Notes: generated by a model not told the origin, from the letters alone. A stretch of DNA of 64,000 nucleotides from Ancylobacter crimeensis (GCF_023016805.1 NZ_JALKCH010000001.1:124001-188000); one strand, 5' to 3'. Shown: positions 29,241 through 40,478, counted from the first letter of the stretch. Numbers and translations are program-made.

Positions 29241-30128
29241 ATGGCCTTGACCAGCATGACCGGCTTCGCCCGGACGCACGGCACGTCCGGCGCTTGGGGC
29301 TGGGCGTGGGAGCTGAAATCGGTCAATGGCAAGTCGCTGGACCTGCGGTTGCGCACCCCGGTCGGCTGGGACGCCATAGAGCCTGCGGTGCGGCAATCGG
29401 CTGCCCGCCAGCTCTCCCGTGGCAATGTCAGCGCGAATCTCACCCTCAGCCGCGCCGGCGCCTCCGTGCAGGTGCGAGTGAACGAGGCGCTGCTGCGGGC
29501 GTTGGTGGAAACGGTCAGCCGGGTTTCCGTCGACCTCGACATCGAGCCCGCCTCGATGGATTCGCTGCTCGCCATGAAGGGCGTCATTGACATCACCGAG
29601 GCCGAGGACACCGAAGAGGATCGCCGCCGGCTGGAGCAGGCCGTGCTCGCCGGCTTCGATCAGGCGGTCGCCGATCTCGCCGCCATGCGAAGGCAGGAGG
29701 GGGCGGCGCTGGCCTTGGTGCTGGCCGAGCGGCTGGACGGCATCGCCCGTCTCACCGCTGCTGCCGAGGCCTCGCCGGTGCGCCAGCCCGAAGCGATCCG
29801 CGCCAGGCTTGCCGAACAGATCCGCACCCTGATGGATGTGGGCGCCTCCTTCGATTCCGACCGGTTGCACCAGGAGGCGCTGCTGATCGCAAGCAGGGTC
29901 GACATCCGCGAGGAGCTTGACCGGCTGGTGACCCACGTCGCCGCCGCCCGCGCCATGATCGTGGAGGGTGGTGCGGTCGGGCGTCGGCTCGATTTTCTCG
30001 CCCAGGAATTCAACCGCGAAACCAACACCTTGTGCTCGAAGGCCAATGACGTGTCGCTGACCGCGATCGGGCTGGAGCTGAAAAGCGTGGTGGAGCAGTT
30101 TCGCGAGCAGGTTCAGAATATCGAGTGA
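29241..30128 (+). CDS. yicC: YicC family endoribonuclease
   Basis: A 295-residue YicC/YloC-type protein, a family shown to be endoribonucleases in some bacteria. It begins MALTSMTGFAR, followed by W-ELKSVNGKSLDLRLR, and ends with RRLDFLAQEFNRETNTLCSK then LELKSVVEQFREQVQNIE, all highly conserved. The ATG at 29241 has a GGGGGA site; the frame runs back to 29214 without one. gmk follows 5 bp after, the usual order. Confidence 0.95.
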   Translation: MALTSMTGFARTHGTSGAWGWAWELKSVNGKSLDLRLRTPVGWDAIEPAVRQSAARQLSRGNVSANLTLSRAGASVQVRVNEALLRALVETVSRVSVDLDIEPASMDSLLAMKGVIDITEAEDTEEDRRRLEQAVLAGFDQAVADLAAMRRQEGAALALVLAERLDGIARLTAAAEASPVRQPEAIRARLAEQIRTLMDVGASFDSDRLHQEALLIASRVDIREELDRLVTHVAAARAMIVEGGAVGRRLDFLAQEFNRETNTLCSKANDVSLTAIGLELKSVVEQFREQVQNIE

Positions 30129-30133
30129 GGCCC

Positions 30134-30796
30134 ATGACCGTCGCCACCTCTTTTCCGATCGCACGCCGCGGCCTGATGCTGGTGCTGTCCTCGCCATCGG
30201 GCGCGGGCAAGTCGACGCTGGCGCGTCTGCTCCTCGACAAGCATCCCGAGATTCATCTTTCGGTCTCCGTCACCACCCGCGAGCGGCGCCCCAGCGAGGT
30301 GGAGGGCATCCACTATCATTTCATCAAGCGCGAGCGCTTCGACCGGCTGCGCGAGACCGGCGACCTGCTCGAATCGGCCGAGGTCCACGGCAATTTCTAC
30401 GGAACGCCGCGCGAGCCGGTGGAGGCGGCATTGTCGGACGGCAAGGATGTGCTGTTCGACATCGATTATCAGGGCACGCTGCAGCTCTATGAAAAGATGC
30501 GCACCGACATCGTCGGCGTCTTCATCCTTCCGCCGTCTGCGACCGAGCTGAAAACCCGGCTGGAACGGCGTGCCGAGGATGCGTCGGGTGTCATCGAGAA
30601 GCGGCTGAAAAACGCCCGCACGGAAATCGCGCACTGGCAGCACTATGACTATGTGCTGGTCAATCAGGACCTCGACACGACCTTCCGAAGCCTGGAGGCG
30701 GTGCTGCTGGCGGAGCGGTTGCGCCGCGAACGCATGATCGGCCTGACACCGATCATCGAGCGGCTGGATCAGGAACTGGAAACGCTGACGGCCTGA
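30134..30796 (+). CDS. gmk: Guanylate kinase
   Basis: Gmk phosphorylates GMP to GDP. The 220-residue protein has the P-loop [16 protein letters not shown] near residue 20, [21 protein letters not shown], and [17 protein letters not shown] 30134 is preceded by GAGG overlapping the yicC stop. The 3' end runs 28 bases into the convergent rsmA gene. Confidence 0.97.
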   Translation: MTVATSFPIARRGLMLVLSSPSGAGKSTLARLLLDKHPEIHLSVSVTTRERRPSEVEGIHYHFIKRERFDRLRETGDLLESAEVHGNFYGTPREPVEAALSDGKDVLFDIDYQGTLQLYEKMRTDIVGVFILPPSATELKTRLERRAEDASGVIEKRLKNARTEIAHWQHYDYVLVNQDLDTTFRSLEAVLLAERLRRERMIGLTPIIERLDQELETLTA

Positions 30797-31650
30797 GTCC
30801 GGCGTGCCGCTTCCATCGCCGACAAGGTGTTGGCGAGGTTCACGAATCCCTCGACCGGAATTTCCTCCGCCCGCGCCGTCGGCACGATGCCGGCGGCCTC
30901 CAGCAGCACTCCCGCATCGACGCCGAGGCTCTTCAGGCCCTGGCGCAGCATCTTGCGGCGCTGTCCGAAGGCGGCTTCGGTGACGCGCTCCAGCACGCGC
31001 CGGGCGCAGGGCAGGGGATCGGGCCGCGGCACGATGTGAACCACCGACGAGGTGACTTTCGGCGGCGGCACGAAGGCGGACGGCGCCACATCGAAGGCGA
31101 TGCGCGCGCGGGCCCTCCAGCCCGTGAGCACGCCGAGCCGGCCGTAATGATCCGAGGAGGGATCGGCGACGATACGCTCGGCCACCTCGCGCTGGAACAT
31201 CAGCGTCAGGCTCTCATAGAAGGGCGGCCATGGCTCGGCCGAGAGCCAGCCGATGAGAAGCTGGGTGCCGATATTGTAGGGCAGGTTCGCGATGATGCGG
31301 GTCGGCCCCTCGGCAAGCGCCGCCATGTCCACCTGCAGCGCATCGGCTTCGACGATGTCGAGCCGGCCGGGATAATGCGCGGCAATGTCGTCGAGCGCGG
31401 CGATGCAGCGCGAATCGCGTTCGATCGCAATGACCTTGCGGGCGCCCAGAGCCAGAATCGCCCGCGTCAATCCGCCGGGTCCCGGACCGACCTCGATCAC
31501 CGTGACGCCGCCGAGATCGCCCGCGCTGCGGGCGACGCGAGAGGTGAGGTTGAGGTCGAGCAGGAAGTTCTGGCCGAGCGACTTCAGCGCAGAGAGCCCA
31601 TGTTCGCGAATGACATCGCGGAGTGGCGGCAGGTCGTCGATGGCGCTCAC
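30769..31650 (-). CDS. rsmA: 16S rRNA dimethyladenosine transferase (RsmA/KsgA)
   Basis: RsmA dimethylates A1518 and A1519 near the 3' end of 16S rRNA. The 293-residue protein has [19 protein letters not shown], the SAM motif [15 protein letters not shown] and the adenine-methyltransferase motif [12 protein letters not shown]. It overlaps pdxA by 4 bases at its start (ATGA) and the 3' end of gmk by 28 bases, so its last ten residues ([11 protein letters not shown] region) are encoded opposite gmk. Order pdxA-rsmA is as in E. coli. Confidence 0.96.
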   Translation of the reverse strand: MSAIDDLPPLRDVIREHGLSALKSLGQNFLLDLNLTSRVARSAGDLGGVTVIEVGPGPGGLTRAILALGARKVIAIERDSRCIAALDDIAAHYPGRLDIVEADALQVDMAALAEGPTRIIANLPYNIGTQLLIGWLSAEPWPPFYESLTLMFQREVAERIVADPSSDHYGRLGVLTGWRARARIAFDVAPSAFVPPPKVTSSVVHIVPRPDPLPCARRVLERVTEAAFGQRRKMLRQGLKSLGVDAGVLLEAAGIVPTARAEEIPVEGFVNLANTLSAMEAARRTQAVSVSSS

Positions 31651-32657
31651 GCGGCGTTCCTCCGCGCAGCATCGGTCACGGCAAGCCGGCGGGCGAGGCG
31701 CAGCGCTTCGATGAGGCTGGACGGGCTGGCACGGCCGGTGCCGGCGAGATCGAACGCAGTTCCATGGTCCGGCGAAGTGCGCACGAAGGGCAATCCCAAT
31801 GTCACGTTGACGGCGCTGTCGAAGGCGAGTGCCTTGATGGGAGCCAGCACCTGATCGTGATAGGCGCCGATCACAACATCATAGCCCTGTCGCGCGGCGG
31901 GATGGAACAGCGTGTCGGCCGGCGCCGGCCCGCGTGCGTCGATGCCTTCGGCCCGCAGCATGGCGACGGCAGGGCGGACGATCTCCTCGTCCTCCCGGCC
32001 GATGGTGCCGTTCTCTCCCGCATGAGGATTGACGCCGCACAGCACGATGCGCGGCGCGGGGATGCCGAAGCGCTCTTTCAGGTCACGGGCGGTGATGCGG
32101 GTTGTCGCCACGAGAAGCTCCGACGTCAGGCGTCGCGGCACTTCGGCGAGCGGTATATGGATGGTGGCAGGCACCACCGCCAGCAGCGGCGACCACAACA
32201 TCATCACCGGCATCGGCGCCGGCTCGCCGCAGAGATGGGCGAGGTATTCGGTGTGGCCGGGAAAGCTGAAGCCCGCCTCGTACATGACTGATTTTGCGAT
32301 CGGATTCGTAACGACCGCACTCGCCCGGCCCGCCTGGACGAGGCTGACCGCATGCTCGATCGCGACCCGCGCCGCAGGCCCGCTGCTGGCGTCGGGGCGT
32401 CCGGGGCCGGCCGTCGCCTCGATGCCGGTCGCGACCACGGGCAGGGCCTTGGGGAAGAGGCCCGCCGCCTCTTCGGGCGCGCAGATGCGGACCGGGATGT
32501 CGAGGCCAAGCCTTGCGGCGCGGCGGCTCAGCGTTCCGGCATCGCCGCTCACGAAGAAGGCCGGCAGACAGTCCGCCTCGCGGCGCTGCCAGGCGGCGAG
32601 GGTGATGTCGGGGCCGATGCCGGCGGGGTCGCCGAGGGTGAGAGCGAGGGCCGGCAT
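31647..32657 (-). CDS. pdxA: 4-hydroxythreonine-4-phosphate dehydrogenase (PdxA)
   Basis: PdxA oxidises 4-phosphohydroxy-threonine in the DXP-dependent route to pyridoxal phosphate. The 336-residue protein starts [47 protein letters not shown] and [18 protein letters not shown] carry the conserved metal-binding histidines, with [16 protein letters not shown] near the end. It follows the surA-like gene by 69 bp and overlaps rsmA. Confidence 0.96.
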   Translation of the reverse strand: MPALALTLGDPAGIGPDITLAAWQRREADCLPAFFVSGDAGTLSRRAARLGLDIPVRICAPEEAAGLFPKALPVVATGIEATAGPGRPDASSGPAARVAIEHAVSLVQAGRASAVVTNPIAKSVMYEAGFSFPGHTEYLAHLCGEPAPMPVMMLWSPLLAVVPATIHIPLAEVPRRLTSELLVATTRITARDLKERFGIPAPRIVLCGVNPHAGENGTIGREDEEIVRPAVAMLRAEGIDARGPAPADTLFHPAARQGYDVVIGAYHDQVLAPIKALAFDSAVNVTLGLPFVRTSPDHGTAFDLAGTGRASPSSLIEALRLARRLAVTDAARRNAA

Positions 32658-32726
32658 GGAGGCTGTCAGACCGTGCAGTCAGTGCAGTGAGGTGGATGAT
32701 GAGGCCGAAACGCCGCGGCAGGCCGG

Positions 32727-33773
32727 TCAGCGCTTGTACTCGATCAGCGCGGCCTTGCGGGCGTCCTTCATGAGCCGGTCGGAGAGCGCGTCGAACTGCT
32801 TGCTCTGGAGGTCCTGCTGCACCTCCTTCTTCTGCACGCTGTCGCCGATCACCTCGCGCTTGCCGCAGACGGCGACGAACTCGATGCCGGCCTGCGAAAC
32901 CTCCGGCTGGGTGGTGCCGCCGACGGGCGTGTCGGCCAATACCTTGCGCAGCGGAGCGGAGACGTCGCCGCTGGTGCGCACCACCGGATCGCGGACAACG
33001 ACCTCGCGCATCGCCTGCGCGGCGGCGATGCCCGCGTCGCAATTGCTGAAGCGCTGACGCAGCGCATTGGCTTCCGCGAGGCGCTGGGCGCGGGCGGCAG
33101 GGGGGGCAGCGCGCGGAACCACCAGCACGATCTGCCGCAGCGTGAACTCCGTCGTGCGCTGGGCCTGGCTGCGGTCGGTGTCCTTCATGGCGGCGAACAC
33201 ATCGGCGTCACGCACCGTGGCGACGGAGGAGAAGCGGCCGCGGACATAGGAGTTCCAGACGAAGTCGGCCCGCATCTGGTCCTTGAGGATGCGCGCGTCG
33301 ATGCCGGAGCCCGCAAGTGCCTTGGTCAGCTCGTCCGGGGTGCGGCCGGAGCGGTTCGCCATGTTGGCAAACATCTTGTTGACCTCGGCATCGTCGGCGG
33401 TGATGCCGAAACGGTTGGCGGTGAAGACCTTCAGCCGGTCGTTGATCAGGTCCTCCAGCGCCTGCTTCTGACCGAGCGACTTGCGCTCGGTGAGCTGGGC
33501 GATGCGAATGCGCTGGGCGACATCGAAGCTGGTGATGGGCTGGCCCTGCACCATGACGAGGATCTGCTGGGCCGCGACGGGGCCGGCGAGAGGGCCGACC
33601 AGCAGACCAGCGCTGGTTGCGGCGGTGCCGAGGGCGAGGGCGAGGGGCGTTGCGCGCAGCAGGCGGCCAGCGGCGGCGAAGAGGGACCGGCGACCGCGCC
33701 CGGCACCGCCGACCGCACCGATACCGCTCGATGCCGGTTCACGGGCGACGCCCCGATTGCCTGTACCCATCAT
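32727..33773 (-). CDS. SurA-like periplasmic chaperone
   Basis: A protein of about 348 residues with a Gly/Ala/Arg-rich leader and a signal-like hydrophobic stretch ending in AGPVAAQQ. The mature start ILVMVQGQPITSFDVAQRI with LINDRLKV is the SurA N-terminal chaperone domain. The single parvulin-like region (TEFTLRQIVLVV... to IEFVAVCGKRE) is degenerate and has two cysteines that may pair. Its position between lptD and pdxA is exactly that of surA, so it likely escorts outer-membrane proteins such as LptD; the prolyl isomerase activity is doubtful. The start is 33773 or 33785. Confidence 0.85.
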   Translation of the reverse strand: MMGTGNRGVAREPASSGIGAVGGAGRGRRSLFAAAGRLLRATPLALALGTAATSAGLLVGPLAGPVAAQQILVMVQGQPITSFDVAQRIRIAQLTERKSLGQKQALEDLINDRLKVFTANRFGITADDAEVNKMFANMANRSGRTPDELTKALAGSGIDARILKDQMRADFVWNSYVRGRFSSVATVRDADVFAAMKDTDRSQAQRTTEFTLRQIVLVVPRAAPPAARAQRLAEANALRQRFSNCDAGIAAAQAMREVVVRDPVVRTSGDVSAPLRKVLADTPVGGTTQPEVSQAGIEFVAVCGKREVIGDSVQKKEVQQDLQSKQFDALSDRLMKDARKAALIEYKR

Positions 33774-33960
33774 GATCCCATCCACCTCGATCTGGCGCGG
33801 GGGAGCCGTATCCGCCCTGCGATCCGTTCGCGAACCTGCCGTGGCTCGGTTGTCTCACCCGGTGGCCGTTCGCGGCCCGGACATTCCCGGGCCCTGTCTT
33901 CTGTGCAACGCTTGTGGCGTCAATGCGACGCGAGGCGTTGTGCGCCCTCGATTCATGGCC

Positions 33961-36402
33961 TCAGTTCGAGCCGAGCCCGGTGGAGAAGCCGGCTTCGCCG
34001 AGGGTGCGCAGGGTGATGGTCATCAGCACCTTGTTGTCGCGCTCGCGATTGGTGCCCTCGGTGTAGCTGGAAATGTAGGTCAGGGCCACGCCGATACAGT
34101 CGTTCATATATTTCACCCCGAGCGTCGCGGCATCGACCTGATCGAGCGCCAGATCGTAGCGCAGGCTGGTCGAGAGGCTCCACCGGTCGTTGATCTTGTA
34201 GTCCGCGGCGCCGACCACGCCTTCGCGCAGCTGGTAGTAGCCGAGCAGCGGCTGGGGATCGTACTGGCCGTAGAGCGCGCTCAGATGGAGCTTGTCGATG
34301 GTGGTGTCGCCCTGCACCTCGAAGCGCTTCAGATCCATCGTGTCATGGTCGAAGCGGTAGCGCGTGGTGAAGGAGAAGTTACTGACCGGGGCCACCACGA
34401 GGCGCGCCACATAGTCGGACACGTCGTCCTGCAGCCCCGAATCGGCGCCGGTATTGGCCATGTCGTAATAGGCGTAGGAGTTCTTGCCGGCGAGCTGGTA
34501 GGACTGGCCGAACAGCGCATCGACACGTCCGCCGCTGTTCATGTTGGCGGTGTACTGAACGCCGACATTGGCGCGGGTGCCGCCCTCGACCCGGTCATAG
34601 CCGGAATATTTGCTGAGCGAGAACAGGTTGGTGTCGTCGAAGACGAGGCTCTGGGCGTCCTCGTTCGGGAAGCGGCCGATCTCGGTCTCGTCCGGCCGCA
34701 CCACCACCTGCGCGATCGGCTGGATGGTCTGGGTGCCCCAGCTCTCCACCGAGATGAAGGGATAACGGTATTCGAGGCCGACCGCCGGCATGGCGCGGAT
34801 CAGGTCGCTGTCACCGGCGGCGAGCCAGGGGGCGTTGTCGGCATCCGAATCGATGGAGGCGACGTCGACCCGCACATTGGCGAAGGGGGTCCACATCTGG
34901 CCGAGTGGATCGGTCATGGTGCGGCGCCAGTCGGCCTGGCCGGACAGGCGGCTATAGGTGCCGGCCATGCCACGCAGCAGGCAGTCCGCCGAGGGCGTGG
35001 TCGCCAGCGTCAGATTGCACTCGTTCGAGGCGCCGCGGCTGTTGTCGACGATCTCGTAGGCCGCGGAAGTCGCGCGGGCGTCGATGTCGGACCGGCTGAT
35101 ATTGGTGAAATTGAAATTATAGCTGAACTGCCCGCCGAACACCGACTGCGACAGCACCTTGCTGTAGTCGATGACCGGGGCGGCGATCGCCTGCTGGTCC
35201 TGCACGTCATAGACGGTGAGGCCGTAGAACTGCTGGACGCGGGCGTCGAAATAGGAGCGGTCGCCCTGGCCGACCAGGAAGATCTGGGAGGTGGCGACGC
35301 GCGAACCGACATTCTCCAGCGAATAATCGCTGAGGAACGTCCGGTCCGACAGGAGGTAGCCGTCCCAGCCCCAGTACCACTGCTCGTTCAGGTTGAACTT
35401 GCCGTGGGTTTCCACCAGTCCGCGGGTGTCTCGATTGCCGGGATCGGAGCCGAAGGCGCTCGGATCGAGCTGGTCGATGCCGGCAGCGCGGATCGAATAG
35501 GTGCCGGTTTCCAGCCGGTGGCGGAATTCGGCGTCCATCAGCACACCCTGCTTCGAGGTGAGCAGGGGCGAGAACGTCACGTCCATATTGGGCGCGATGT
35601 TCCAGAAATAGGGCACGGTCATCCCGACGCCGAGCTTGCTGGAGCTCAGGAACTTCGGGATCAGGAAGCCGGACTTGCGCTTGACCGACGGATCGGGCGC
35701 CTCGAAATAGGGGAACCAGGCGATCGGAATGCCGAGGAATTCGAAGCTGGCATTCTCGAAATAGATCGTCTGCTCCTTCTCCTTGTGGATGATCCGGGCG
35801 GCCTTGATCTGCCACAGCGGCGGCTTGGTGACGTCGGTCTTGCAGGGCGTGCAGGGCGTGTAGGAGCCCTGCGTGAAGCTGGTGGTGTCGCCGCCCGAGC
35901 GCTGGGCCTGGGTCGCCACGAAATGCATGTTGTCGGGCGTGTCGACCCGCAGCGAGTTCACGAAGCCGTCGGCGAAATCCTGGCTCAGATCCAGATTGTC
36001 GGCGGTGATGACCTTGCCGTCCTTGTCGGTGAGGCGGACATCGCCTTCCGCGCGCAGCCGCTTGGTGCCGCGCTCATAGACGATCTTCTTCGCCTCCACG
36101 ACGGCGCCGTCATAATAGATCTGGACGTTGCCGAGGGCCTGCACCTGGTCGTTGCGGTAGTCGTAGACGAGCTGGTCCGCCGACAGCATCATCTTCGCAT
36201 TGGGATCGACCTGCCGCTTTTGCAGCAATTCGGTTGTGGCACCGCTGCCCTTCTGGGCAAGGGCCGGCACGGCCGGGAGCACAGCACCCAGCGTCGCCAG
36301 TCCGACGATCGAGAACAGCCAACAGACAAGGCTGGCGCGCCCGGCGATACGCTGCCGGGAGAGGTGCCTTGGTTGGCCGGCCGAGACGCTGCCGACCTTC
36401 AT
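33961..36402 (-). CDS. lptD: LPS assembly outer-membrane protein LptD
   Basis: LptD forms the outer-membrane barrel that delivers LPS to the cell surface. The 813-residue protein has a signal peptide to about residue 49 (VPALAQ), an OstA/LptA-like domain (MMLSADQLVYDYRNDQVQA, IYYDGAVVEAKKIVYERG) and a large beta barrel. A CTPC pair near residue 185 and cysteines in NECNLTL and SADCLLR could form the disulfides known for LptD. The ATG at 36402 has GGAGGA and overlaps the lptG stop (ATGA). Confidence 0.95.
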   Translation of the reverse strand: MKVGSVSAGQPRHLSRQRIAGRASLVCWLFSIVGLATLGAVLPAVPALAQKGSGATTELLQKRQVDPNAKMMLSADQLVYDYRNDQVQALGNVQIYYDGAVVEAKKIVYERGTKRLRAEGDVRLTDKDGKVITADNLDLSQDFADGFVNSLRVDTPDNMHFVATQAQRSGGDTTSFTQGSYTPCTPCKTDVTKPPLWQIKAARIIHKEKEQTIYFENASFEFLGIPIAWFPYFEAPDPSVKRKSGFLIPKFLSSSKLGVGMTVPYFWNIAPNMDVTFSPLLTSKQGVLMDAEFRHRLETGTYSIRAAGIDQLDPSAFGSDPGNRDTRGLVETHGKFNLNEQWYWGWDGYLLSDRTFLSDYSLENVGSRVATSQIFLVGQGDRSYFDARVQQFYGLTVYDVQDQQAIAAPVIDYSKVLSQSVFGGQFSYNFNFTNISRSDIDARATSAAYEIVDNSRGASNECNLTLATTPSADCLLRGMAGTYSRLSGQADWRRTMTDPLGQMWTPFANVRVDVASIDSDADNAPWLAAGDSDLIRAMPAVGLEYRYPFISVESWGTQTIQPIAQVVVRPDETEIGRFPNEDAQSLVFDDTNLFSLSKYSGYDRVEGGTRANVGVQYTANMNSGGRVDALFGQSYQLAGKNSYAYYDMANTGADSGLQDDVSDYVARLVVAPVSNFSFTTRYRFDHDTMDLKRFEVQGDTTIDKLHLSALYGQYDPQPLLGYYQLREGVVGAADYKINDRWSLSTSLRYDLALDQVDAATLGVKYMNDCIGVALTYISSYTEGTNRERDNKVLMTITLRTLGEAGFSTGLGSN

Positions 36403-37484
36403 CCGTCCTCCCGGTGGAGCAAAATGAGAATGCCCATCAATGCCCCAACGACTGCTGGAAACCACGCTGCAACCACGGGGTGAACGACCCCGGCCTCGCC
36501 GAGATCCTCGGCAAGCTTGGTCGATACATAAAGCAGAAAGCCGGCGGCCACGCCACCGAGAATCGCCTCGCCGATGCCGCCGAAGCGGAACACCCGAAGA
36601 CTGACCGACGCGGCGATCAGAACCATGGCGAGAAGGAGGAGAGGGCGGGCGAGAAGGCTTTGATATTGCAGGCGATATCGCTCGGCACCGAAGCCGACGC
36701 GCTCGGCCGTCTCGATCGCCGCGGGCAGATCCCAGAAGGAGACGGTGTCGCTCTGCAGCGTTTCCTGGACCTGCTCGGGCGTAAGATTCGTGGCGACCAG
36801 ATAGGTGTCGTAATGGCCCATGCCGACACCGATGGTCAGCACGCGGACATCGCGCAGCTCCCACGCGCCGGCCACCAACTGGGCCGTGCGCGCCTCGGCG
36901 CGTTCCGTGAGCTTTCCGTTCTTGCCGAACACGAAGACCGTGACTCCCGAGAGCTGCCGCCCGCCATCCTGCTTGGCGGCCGCCTGTATGATCGACTGCC
37001 CGTCGGCGCTTTGCTGGCGGATCCAGAACCCGGCGCTCGACGTGGCGAACATGCCGGTGTCGCGGTTAAAAATCTCTGCCTCGATCGCGCTGGAGCGCTC
37101 CCGGAATTCGGCGGAGATCGGATTGTAGATCGTTGTGGACAACACCCCGAGCACCAGCGCGATCAGGCAGGCCGGGGCAATGAACTGCCATGCCGAGATG
37201 CCGGAGGCGCGCGCCACCACCAGTTCGAGTCGCCGCGAAAGGGTGAGGAAGGTGCCGATTCCCGCGAACAGCACCGCGAAGGGCAGCAACTGCTCCGTGT
37301 AGAAGGGGATGTGGTAGAGCACCAGCGTGAATAGGGTCGAGGTGTCCACGTCGCGGTCCCCGACGCGCCGGCTCAGCTCGAGAAAATCCACGAGCATGAT
37401 GAGGAAGGCGCAGCCGACATAGATTCCGACGACCGAATTGAGGAACAGCCGGCCGAAATAAAGTCCGAGGGTGCGCCCGATCAC
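36399..37484 (-). CDS. lptG: LPS export ABC transporter permease LptG
   Basis: LptG is one of the paired inner-membrane subunits that, with LptF and the LptB ATPase, extract LPS from the inner membrane. The 361-residue protein has six hydrophobic helices flanking a periplasmic beta-jellyroll domain; it starts with a GTG at 37484, supported by GGAG 8 bases before. The first block [20 protein letters not shown] and the last [21 protein letters not shown] are typical. It is 36 bp downstream of lptF. Confidence 0.93.
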   Translation of the reverse strand: MIGRTLGLYFGRLFLNSVVGIYVGCAFLIMLVDFLELSRRVGDRDVDTSTLFTLVLYHIPFYTEQLLPFAVLFAGIGTFLTLSRRLELVVARASGISAWQFIAPACLIALVLGVLSTTIYNPISAEFRERSSAIEAEIFNRDTGMFATSSAGFWIRQQSADGQSIIQAAAKQDGGRQLSGVTVFVFGKNGKLTERAEARTAQLVAGAWELRDVRVLTIGVGMGHYDTYLVATNLTPEQVQETLQSDTVSFWDLPAAIETAERVGFGAERYRLQYQSLLARPLLLLAMVLIAASVSLRVFRFGGIGEAILGGVAAGFLLYVSTKLAEDLGEAGVVHPVVAAWFPAVVGALMGILILLHREDG

Positions 37485-37520
37485 GGCCGGTCTCCAGATG
37501 CCACGAAGCCTTCCATCGGA

Positions 37521-38675
37521 TCAGTTCACCGTCTCGCGCACGACACGCTGGGCCAGCCGGTCGAAGAACCGGCTCATCGCTGCAGGCATCTTTATCTTGT
37601 AGCCGGCCAGAATGGCGATGCTGCCGAGCACCACCACCGCCGGAATCGCATAGACCAGCGGAATCAGCTCCGGGCTGTGGCGCACCTGGTTGATGAGGCC
37701 GAAGCTGGTGACCTGCAGCACGACGACATAGGGCAGCGTCGCCGCGAGCGCGAGGCCGCGGCTCTCGCGCGTGGTCCGCGGCTCGGCCAGCGCCGCCACC
37801 GCGATGGAGAAGAACGCCAGCACATAGAGCGGCAGCGACAGGCGGCGGTGGATCTCCTCGGTGAAGCGGCCGGGATCCTTCTGGTAGCCGGGATCGTTCG
37901 GATCCGGGTGGAGCAGCTCGGCGAAGCTGCGCTCGGGCGCGCGCAGATTGGGGTCCTGGTTCAGCGTGAAGGGCGAGAGGTCGAAGGCGTAGCGCTGGAA
38001 CTCGACGACGTTGGTGTCGTCCTTGCCCGGCGTGCGGCGATGGATCTGGCCGTCCTCCAGGATGAGGAAGGTGCCTTCCTTGGTGTCGACGATCTGCCCG
38101 CGGTCCGCGAGATAGGTCGAGACCTCGTTCGGGTTGCGCGCGTCGTTGATGAAGATGCCGCCCAGCACGCCGCTGGCGTTGCGCTCGCGGACATTGAACA
38201 CCATGCCGTCCGCGATGGTGGTGAAGCGCCCCGGCTGGGCGATGAAGGCGACGAGGTCGCCGCGCACCCGGGCGATCTCGTAGCGGAACTGCCGCATCGA
38301 CGCCGGCACCAGCTCCAGCGAGAGCGCCGCGGTCGCCGCCGCCACGAGGAGGCACAGCACGATGAGCGGGCGCAGGAAGCGCCAGGTCGAGATGCCCGAG
38401 GCGCTGGCGACCACGATTTCCGAATCGCCGTTCATGCGGAACAGCGTGTGCGCCACCGCCATGAACAGCGCGGCGGGCGCCAGCGCGAGGATGAGCGCCG
38501 GCATCGCGAGGCTCGTGATGTAGACGAAGGCGATGATCGTCTGGCCCTGCGAGGTCATGATGTCGAGCTGGCGCAGGGCCTGGGTGATCCAGATCATCGC
38601 GGTGAGCACGATCAGGGTGCCGGCGAAGGCGATGCCTGCGGAGCGGAAGACGTAGCGGTCGAGGCGCGTGATCAT
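37521..38675 (-). CDS. lptF: LPS export ABC transporter permease LptF
   Basis: Partner of LptG in the LPS extractor. The 384-residue protein begins [20 protein letters not shown]; the [16 protein letters not shown]-type motif ([17 protein letters not shown]) is the coupling-helix region that contacts LptB. The periplasmic jellyroll spans about 130-260 and two more helices follow. The long open frame to 40328 is antisense to pepA; the real start is ATG 38675. It heads the operon lptF-lptG-lptD-surA-like-pdxA-rsmA. Confidence 0.94.
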   Translation of the reverse strand: MITRLDRYVFRSAGIAFAGTLIVLTAMIWITQALRQLDIMTSQGQTIIAFVYITSLAMPALILALAPAALFMAVAHTLFRMNGDSEIVVASASGISTWRFLRPLIVLCLLVAAATAALSLELVPASMRQFRYEIARVRGDLVAFIAQPGRFTTIADGMVFNVRERNASGVLGGIFINDARNPNEVSTYLADRGQIVDTKEGTFLILEDGQIHRRTPGKDDTNVVEFQRYAFDLSPFTLNQDPNLRAPERSFAELLHPDPNDPGYQKDPGRFTEEIHRRLSLPLYVLAFFSIAVAALAEPRTTRESRGLALAATLPYVVVLQVTSFGLINQVRHSPELIPLVYAIPAVVVLGSIAILAGYKIKMPAAMSRFFDRLAQRVVRETVN

Positions 38676-38846
38676 ATGGCTTTCCGTCGCTGCCTTCCGT
38701 GCTGTGCGGCGCACCATCCCCACCGCTTCGATAGGCGGAAGCTTTCCAATGTGCAATCGCGCCTCGTGCGCCCTCTCTCGCCCGTGGGCCATCATTCGGC
38801 TAAACATGCCCAAATCAAGCCGACGGCCAAACAGGATGCGTGCCTC

Positions 38847-40340
38847 ATGTCCGACCATGTAAAGATCAGCTTCGCCCGGATGCCGGCCCAGCCGGCCGGG
38901 TTCACCATCGTGCTGGCGGCGGACGACGTCGCGATGGGCGCGGCCACCCAGTCCCTGCTGGCGCCGGCCGGCAATCTGGTCGCTCGTGCCGCAGCGAGCG
39001 AGCGTTTCGAAGGCAAGGCCGGCACCATGCTCGATCTGGTGGCGCCGGCGGGGCTGGAGGCCGAACGCGTGCTCGTGGTCGGCGTCGGCAAGGAGGCGGC
39101 GCTCTCCGCGCTGGACTGGCTGAAGCTCGGCGGCGCGGTGATGGGCCGCATCCCCGCGGCGAGCAAGGAAGCGAACGTGGTGCTCGACCTGCCGGGCGTC
39201 GAGGTGACCCCGGCCGCCGCTGCCGAATTCGCGCTCGGCCTGCGCCTGCGGGCCTATGCCTTCAACCGCTACAAGACCCGGCAGAAGCCGGACGATCAGG
39301 CCTCGCGCGCGAAGATCACGCTCCATGTCGCCGACGAAGCCGCCGCCAAGCGCGCGTGGAAGAAGCGCGAGGGCCTCGCCGAGGGCGTGGTGATGGCGCG
39401 CGACCTGGTGAACGAGCCGGCCAACGTGCTCACGCCCACCGAATTCGCCAAGCGCGCGGGCGAACTGAGCAAGGTGGGCGTCGCGGTCGAGGTGCTGGGC
39501 GAGAAGGAGCTGAAGAAGCTCGGCATGCGCGCCCTGCTCGGCGTCGGCCAGGGCTCCGAGCAGGAAAGCCGCGTAGTGGTGATGCGCTGGGACGGCGCGG
39601 AGGAGAGCGCGGCCCCGGTCGCCTTCATCGGCAAGGGCGTGGTGTTCGACACCGGCGGCATCTCCATCAAGCAGGCCGGCGGCATGGAGGACATGAAGGG
39701 CGACATGGGGGGAGCGGCCTGCGTGGTCGGCCTCATGCACGCGCTCGCCAGCCGCAAGGCGAAGGTGAACGCGGTCGGCGTGATCGGCCTCGTCGAGAAC
39801 ATGCCCGACGGCAACGCCCAGCGTCCGGGCGACATCGTGACCTCGATGTCGGGCCAGACCATCGAGATCATCAACACCGATGCCGAGGGCCGGCTCGTGC
39901 TCGGCGACGTGCTCTGGTACGTCAAGGAGCGCTTCAAGCCGCATTTCATGATCGACCTCGCCACCCTCACCGGCGCGATCATGGTGGCGCTCGGCCAGGA
40001 GCATGCGGGCCTGTTCTCCAATGACGACACGCTGGCCCACCGGCTGGCGGATGCCGGCCTCGCCACCGGCGAGAAGGTGTGGCGCATGCCGCTCGGGCCC
40101 GAATACGACAAGCTGGTCGATTCGCGCTTCGCCGACATGAAGAACACCGGCGGGCGCTTCGGCGGCTCCATCACCGCCGCGCAGTTCCTGAAGCGCTTCG
40201 TCGGCGACGTGCCGTGGGTGCATCTCGACATCGCCGGCACCGCGATCTCCTCGCCCGCGACCGACTTCAACCGGAGCTGGGCCTCGGGCTGGGGGGTGCG
40301 GCTGCTCGACCACCTCGTCGCCGAGCATTACGAGCCCTGA
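38847..40340 (+). CDS. pepA: Leucyl aminopeptidase (PepA, M17)
   Basis: A cytoplasmic two-metal aminopeptidase, 497 residues. The catalytic C-terminal domain has [14 protein letters not shown] with Lys/Asp metal ligands, MKGDMGGAA, and the signature [16 protein letters not shown]. The end [16 protein letters not shown] is typical of alphaproteobacterial PepA. ATG 38847 matches the family's MSD start. It is divergent from lptF across a 171-bp gap. A strong terminator follows. Confidence 0.95.
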   Translation: MSDHVKISFARMPAQPAGFTIVLAADDVAMGAATQSLLAPAGNLVARAAASERFEGKAGTMLDLVAPAGLEAERVLVVGVGKEAALSALDWLKLGGAVMGRIPAASKEANVVLDLPGVEVTPAAAAEFALGLRLRAYAFNRYKTRQKPDDQASRAKITLHVADEAAAKRAWKKREGLAEGVVMARDLVNEPANVLTPTEFAKRAGELSKVGVAVEVLGEKELKKLGMRALLGVGQGSEQESRVVVMRWDGAEESAAPVAFIGKGVVFDTGGISIKQAGGMEDMKGDMGGAACVVGLMHALASRKAKVNAVGVIGLVENMPDGNAQRPGDIVTSMSGQTIEIINTDAEGRLVLGDVLWYVKERFKPHFMIDLATLTGAIMVALGQEHAGLFSNDDTLAHRLADAGLATGEKVWRMPLGPEYDKLVDSRFADMKNTGGRFGGSITAAQFLKRFVGDVPWVHLDIAGTAISSPATDFNRSWASGWGVRLLDHLVAEHYEP

Positions 40341-40390
40341 GGCACGCGGTCGGGGCCCCGCGCGGCAGCGGGCGTCTCTTCTTTATGAGA

Positions 40391-40423
40391 GGGCTGCCCC
40401 CGGCCGGCGGGCAGCCCTTTTTT
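40391..40423 (+). terminator. Rho-independent terminator after pepA
   Basis: GGGCTGCCC (40391-40399) and GGGCAGCCC (40409-40417) form a perfect 9-bp stem with a 9-base loop, followed by six T residues. Confidence 0.92.
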
Positions 40424-40478
40424 CTGCCCGTGCCGATGTCCCTCTATAAAGGTGAAGGCGCGGGGCGAGGGATTACGC

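Noticed and set aside
33481-36483. Open frame of 1000 codons on the plus strand
   Set aside because: Antisense to lptD, which has clear domains and a good ribosome site. The frame has low-complexity composition and no family likeness.
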